This document shows, in pieces, positions 60,706-64,000 of a stretch of 64,000 nt of DNA. The stretch is from Bacteroides faecis MAJ27 (GTDB lineage Bacteria > Bacteroidota > Bacteroidia > Bacteroidales > Bacteroidaceae): the NCBI RefSeq assembly GCF_900106755.1, contig NZ_FNNN01000007.1:182228-246227 (forward strand), given 5' to 3'. The position numbers and the translations under genes are program-made. Each line of letters begins with the position of its first letter. Positions within the stretch are counted from its first letter, which is position 1. The notes below the pieces were generated by a model, which ran no database searches, was not told where the DNA came from, and saw nothing but the letters and a program-made list of their open reading frames with translations.

Positions 60706-63636
60706 TTAGAACTTAAATCTCAGTCCCAAAGAAATGGAACGAGGAATGGGAAGCGAATATCCATCATAGGTACCATTGAAGTTTACTAATTCCGGATCAC
60801 CTGCTGAAAAATTACTGAAAGATAACAGATTAGATCCTGTCAGATAGAAATACAAACTTTTAGGTATATTACTACCAACTTTCTTTATAGGAAGTGTGTA
60901 ACCAACAGTTATATTTCTCAGTTTCAGGTAAGACAGCTTTTCAAGGAACAAGTCCTGTTCGGCACGGTAAGGATGAACACTGCTTTGCGGATTGTATATA
61001 GGATAATCGTCACGCTGATTAGTATTTTGCCAAAAGAAAATCTCTTTAACAGACTGCAAGGACTGAATATTATCCAAAGTCGCAAAATCGTAACGTTGCT
61101 GATCGCGCAGATTTAAAGCACTATGTCCCAAAGCAAAGAAAAGATTGAAGCTGAAATCGAATCCTTTATAAGCAAACTGATTAGTCAATCCTCCTGTATA
61201 GGGTGGAATGGCATGTCCGGTCAGCACACGGTCATTGTCGTTAATCTGATTGTTTCCGTCAACGTCTGTCCAAACAGGATCTCCTGCTTTAAAAGGAACT
61301 CCATTTATGTTCAGTGGTTTCCCATTCATAACAGGAACTTCTGAGTCGTTTGTATAAATGCCTTTATTTTGATACACCCAAAAGGCATCAACTGACTGAC
61401 CTACTTGTAGTTTATGGTCGCCTATCACAGTTGCCTCCCGGTTTTCGGGAAGTTTCTCTAGTTTGTTCTTATTATAACTTGCATTGAAAGACAAATCCCA
61501 CTTCAACGGAGTGTTCTTCAGAATGGATGCTGAAAGATTTAATTCCAATCCCTGATTACTGATATCCATTCCACTGGCCAGTTTATACTCATATCCCATT
61601 TCTTGAGTGACAGGCAAATATGTTAATAAATTCTTTTCATAATTCTTATACAGAATTATTTCCGCGATAATGCGATTGTCGAAAAAAGAACCTTTCAAAG
61701 CAAGCTCCATTTTATCAGAATAGGGAAGCTTTAAATCATAACCTACCCAGCCCGATGCATACGGACGAGTGATTGTTGCAAATCCATTAGCTGAGGAGAG
61801 TAACGGTTCTCCACTCCATGTGATACTTGTTGCCAAGTACTGAGGACCTAATTCATACCTGTCGGACTGAACCGATTTGGCAATTCGTGCATAAGACGCA
61901 CGCAATGATAATCCAGACAATGCTGTACTACCTGCAAAGAATTGATTCTTCAAATTCCATTCAGCAGAGGCAGCGGGTGTAAACATCCATCTGTGATCCG
62001 ACTGGATAGCAGAATTTCCGTCGTACCTTGCCAATAATCCCACATTAAGCAAATTCTTATACTTATAATCTAAAGCTATTGAAGTCGATACCCACCTATT
62101 CTCCAAACGATCAACATAACGATACTGCTTAAAGTTCCCGGTACTTGTTGTCGGCTTCATATCATCATCACCATCATAGGCACGAGTATAATTATAGTGG
62201 TACAAATCGCTGATTATAGAGCCATTCCACTGAATATTCAACTTATGAATATCAGCTAAAGGTAACCAATAACTCGCTGAAGTTTCACCTATAATCCGTT
62301 GATTGTATCCAGAATAGTTAGAGACAAAGTTGACGGACTCCAACAAAGCCATAGGCCAAAAAGCGCGACGAACATTTGTTGTATAATCAAGTTTGATGCT
62401 GGCTGTAGCATTGAATCTTTGCTTAGTATAGCTCAAAGCCAACAAACCATTCAGTAAATTGTTATAATTATCGTCTTTGGTCAAATCATTGGATATTAAA
62501 AAGTCATTATACAAATTGCCGGCAGGTGCAAGCGGAGTTGAAAAATCAACCATGTACTCCATCTCAGCAAACCTGTCTCTGAAATTCCGATTCCTGACAC
62601 GGTCTATCTTAGCAGCATTAATAATTGTACTAACATTCAAACCATCCAAAGGAACCATATTCAAGGCAAAGCCAATATTATATTTCGTATAAGAAGTATT
62701 GTCTGCTACTCCCGCATCTTTTGTCGTTGCGAGCGTAAATACATAATTCGCATTTTTTGAACCACCACCGATGGAAGCATTTACATTATATAAGAGTGAT
62801 GACTGATAATAATCGTCTGCCCAGTCCGGTTTACCAAAATAACGTACATCTCTTGTATCCATAAGATAGTCGGGTTGTTTACCCGGTGTAAGAGAATACG
62901 CATCATAGAAACGTTGACGAAATGCCTTTTCGTATGATCCATTTGTCATACGAACCGAAGACGGAGCAAAGGCCATTCCTGCCGAAACACCGATTGAGAC
63001 ATTCTCCCCACCATAATAACCGTCTTTGGTCGTTATCCAGATGGCACCATTGGCAGCTAAAGGGCCTAATTTGGCAAGTTGAAGCGGGTCTTTGATGATT
63101 TCAACAGACTCTATAGAAGATATATCCAATCCAGCCAACATATTCGCAGCAGCTCCTATCGGATTAATATCAAATTGTTTGATATCATATATATAGCTAT
63201 TCTCCTGCATCAAAGGAATCCCATTCAAATAGACCGTTGGCTGAACACCTGATACATCCTTATTGGAAAAAACAGGCGAAGACAAACCACGAACCAGCAT
63301 ACTTTGGATAGTACCAGGCTCTCCATTATTTTCCTGTACATATACACCTGTTACATTTCCTTTCAGTAATTGCTGAACAGATAAAAATTGAGAGCGTTGA
63401 AGCTTCTTGATATCAACGGTATCATTCCCTCCAGCAGAGCCTATACTCCTATTAACAGCCCAACGAGATCCTTCGTTAAAAGAAAACTTCTTTTTAATGG
63501 AAGTTCCCACAGAATCGATATTCTCGGACATAGTTGATTGGGACGCTATCGTCCCGCTGAATCCTAAAAAGCCTATGACAGTAAGTAAACGACAAACAGG
63601 CTTTTGCAAAGAGAAATTAGGTAAATTTATCACCAT
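60706..63636 (-). CDS. SusC/RagA-family TonB-linked outer-membrane transporter, first unit
   Basis: 976 residues. The signal region is MVINLPNFSLQKPVCRLLTVIGFLGFSGTIAS. There is no CarboxypepD_reg-like domain; about 55 linker residues lead directly into the plug (VQQLLKGNVTGVYVQENNGEPGTIQSMLVRGLSSP; ISSIESVEIIKDPLQLAKLGPLAANGAIWITTKDG). The barrel ends PIPRSISLGLRFKF with terminal Phe. It is shorter than its partner at 54114 mainly because of the missing N-terminal domain. First gene of the eleven-gene operon; the promoter at 63695-63819 carries the shared activator-type sites. Confidence 0.93.
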   Translation of the reverse strand: MVINLPNFSLQKPVCRLLTVIGFLGFSGTIASQSTMSENIDSVGTSIKKKFSFNEGSRWAVNRSIGSAGGNDTVDIKKLQRSQFLSVQQLLKGNVTGVYVQENNGEPGTIQSMLVRGLSSPVFSNKDVSGVQPTVYLNGIPLMQENSYIYDIKQFDINPIGAAANMLAGLDISSIESVEIIKDPLQLAKLGPLAANGAIWITTKDGYYGGENVSIGVSAGMAFAPSSVRMTNGSYEKAFRQRFYDAYSLTPGKQPDYLMDTRDVRYFGKPDWADDYYQSSLLYNVNASIGGGSKNANYVFTLATTKDAGVADNTSYTKYNIGFALNMVPLDGLNVSTIINAAKIDRVRNRNFRDRFAEMEYMVDFSTPLAPAGNLYNDFLISNDLTKDDNYNNLLNGLLALSYTKQRFNATASIKLDYTTNVRRAFWPMALLESVNFVSNYSGYNQRIIGETSASYWLPLADIHKLNIQWNGSIISDLYHYNYTRAYDGDDDMKPTTSTGNFKQYRYVDRLENRWVSTSIALDYKYKNLLNVGLLARYDGNSAIQSDHRWMFTPAASAEWNLKNQFFAGSTALSGLSLRASYARIAKSVQSDRYELGPQYLATSITWSGEPLLSSANGFATITRPYASGWVGYDLKLPYSDKMELALKGSFFDNRIIAEIILYKNYEKNLLTYLPVTQEMGYEYKLASGMDISNQGLELNLSASILKNTPLKWDLSFNASYNKNKLEKLPENREATVIGDHKLQVGQSVDAFWVYQNKGIYTNDSEVPVMNGKPLNINGVPFKAGDPVWTDVDGNNQINDNDRVLTGHAIPPYTGGLTNQFAYKGFDFSFNLFFALGHSALNLRDQQRYDFATLDNIQSLQSVKEIFFWQNTNQRDDYPIYNPQSSVHPYRAEQDLFLEKLSYLKLRNITVGYTLPIKKVGSNIPKSLYFYLTGSNLLSFSNFSAGDPELVNFNGTYDGYSLPIPRSISLGLRFKF

Positions 63637-63694
63637 ACGATTAGATTTATGAGTTATTTAGATCATAAGTATTAGTTATGCATTAAATGCGTTA

Positions 63695-63819
63695 CAAAAG
63701 TGCGAGTTATCCAGTAGAAAGAAGTTCTCTAATCATTCAAAAACTTCCAAAATTGGACCATAATTACTATTAACCATAATAGGTTTAAAAATCATTCAAT
63801 ATAGGTTCAGAAATCATTC
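63695..63819 (-). promoter_or_regulatory. Promoter of the SusC/SusD locus with repeated activator-type sites
   Basis: The minus-strand -7 is CACTTTTG (63695-63702). AAGTTCTCTAATCATTC (63722-63738, + strand) lies 19 bp upstream. AGGTTTAAAAATCATTC (63781-63797) and AGGTTCAGAAATCATTC (63803-63819) follow, 22 bp apart. The plan matches the GH35 and ExbB promoters. The predicted leader is about 55 bases. Confidence 0.7.
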
Positions 63820-63849
63820 AGAGGGGATAGATTATTGATATATAGAAAA

Positions 63850-63876
63850 GTACGCATCTTAATGGAAGATGCGTAC
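63850..63876 (-). terminator. Hairpin terminator of a gene lying right of the window
   Basis: GTACGCATCTT (63850-63860) and AAGATGCGTAC (63866-63876) pair perfectly around five bases. On the minus strand TTTTC follows at once, so it would end a leftward transcript from beyond 64000 just before the SusC promoter. Confidence 0.75.
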
Positions 63877-63905
63877 CTGGCTACTTTAGATTCATTTTTA
63901 TTTTT

Positions 63906-63969
63906 GGCACTGTCCACCATTTTGTGTAAATAGAAAACTTCAGGATTCGGGTTTTATACTTGAATCCTG
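63906..63969. repeat. Possible end of an insertion sequence, with an inner hairpin
   Basis: GGCACTGTCCACC followed by ATTTTGTGTAAATAG (63906-63933) resembles my memory of IS256/mutator-type terminal repeats. Just inside, CAGGATTC (63941-63948) pairs with GAATCCTG (63962-63969), followed by TTTTC. The rest of the element would lie beyond 64000. The partner repeat cannot be seen, so this stays a suggestion. Confidence 0.25.
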
Positions 63970-64000
63970 TTTTCAAATATAGTAATAAATTGGTTAAATA

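Noticed and set aside
1..64000. tRNA, rRNA or riboswitch genes
   Set aside because: No cloverleaf, rRNA or known riboswitch core was recognised in the intergenic stretches; they hold promoters, hairpins and repeats only.

Overview
The window is chromosomal DNA from a gut Bacteroides species. The genus is inferred from paired SusC/SusD outer-membrane proteins, lipoproteins with C-D-D-type N termini, promoters of the TTTG / TAnnTTTG type, few Shine-Dalgarno sequences, a PPi-dependent phosphofructokinase and a tyrosine-recombinase-linked invertible promoter. The species cannot be fixed from the sequence alone.

Layout. 1-2391: a partial GH25 lysozyme-like gene and the PPi-phosphofructokinase gene. 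2520-8179: a three-gene RND efflux operon (adaptor, pump, outer-membrane channel), divergent from a patatin/outer-membrane-barrel protein (8452-10668). 10818-26212: a seven-gene operon that mixes ABC and RND components. It holds an ABC ATPase, an ABC-2 permease fused to an inactive M1-peptidase-like ectodomain, a TolC-like channel, an adaptor, an RND pump, a second RND pump fused at its C terminus to a complete ABC ATPase, and a small ABC-2 permease. 26480-31268: a phase-variable module. A YjbH-like outer-membrane protein split over two genes and a surface lipoprotein lie downstream of a 288-bp segment bounded by 22-bp inverted repeats (GTTAC-N7-GTAAC core) next to a tyrosine recombinase. The promoter inside the segment points away from the operon in this copy.

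31494-40857: a GH35 beta-galactosidase, an internally deleted TonB-dependent receptor pseudogene, a small HTH regulator, and an ExbB-ExbD-ExbD operon. The ExbB-like protein has an extra periplasmic domain. The fourth gene, in the place of TonB, has a membrane anchor, a coiled-coil, a glycine-rich linker and a jelly-roll-like sugar-binding-type domain. A leucine-rich-repeat protein lies just upstream. 41104-43340: a divergent VirE-like / HU-like pair with a strong promoter and a dense TGATAA/TTATCA operator array. 43446-44198: an unrecognised lipoprotein.

44359-63636: an eleven-gene SusC/SusD locus read leftward, in two units (SusC-SusD-fasciclin-DUF5007-like, then SusC-SusD-fasciclin-DUF5008-like). 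It ends with two alkaline-phosphatase-fold/LamG lipoproteins flanking an M60-peptidase-like protein. All three have lost expected metal ligands, so the locus appears to bind rather than cut its target and contains no recognisable glycoside hydrolase.

The promoters of the GH35 gene, the ExbB/ExbD operon and the SusC/SusD locus share one architecture: a 17-bp site (RRGTNCTCWAATCAKTC on the + strand) lying exactly 19 bp from a -7 element, with further copies 20-22 bp apart. This predicts one shared activator, perhaps AraC-type, and links these separate operons functionally.
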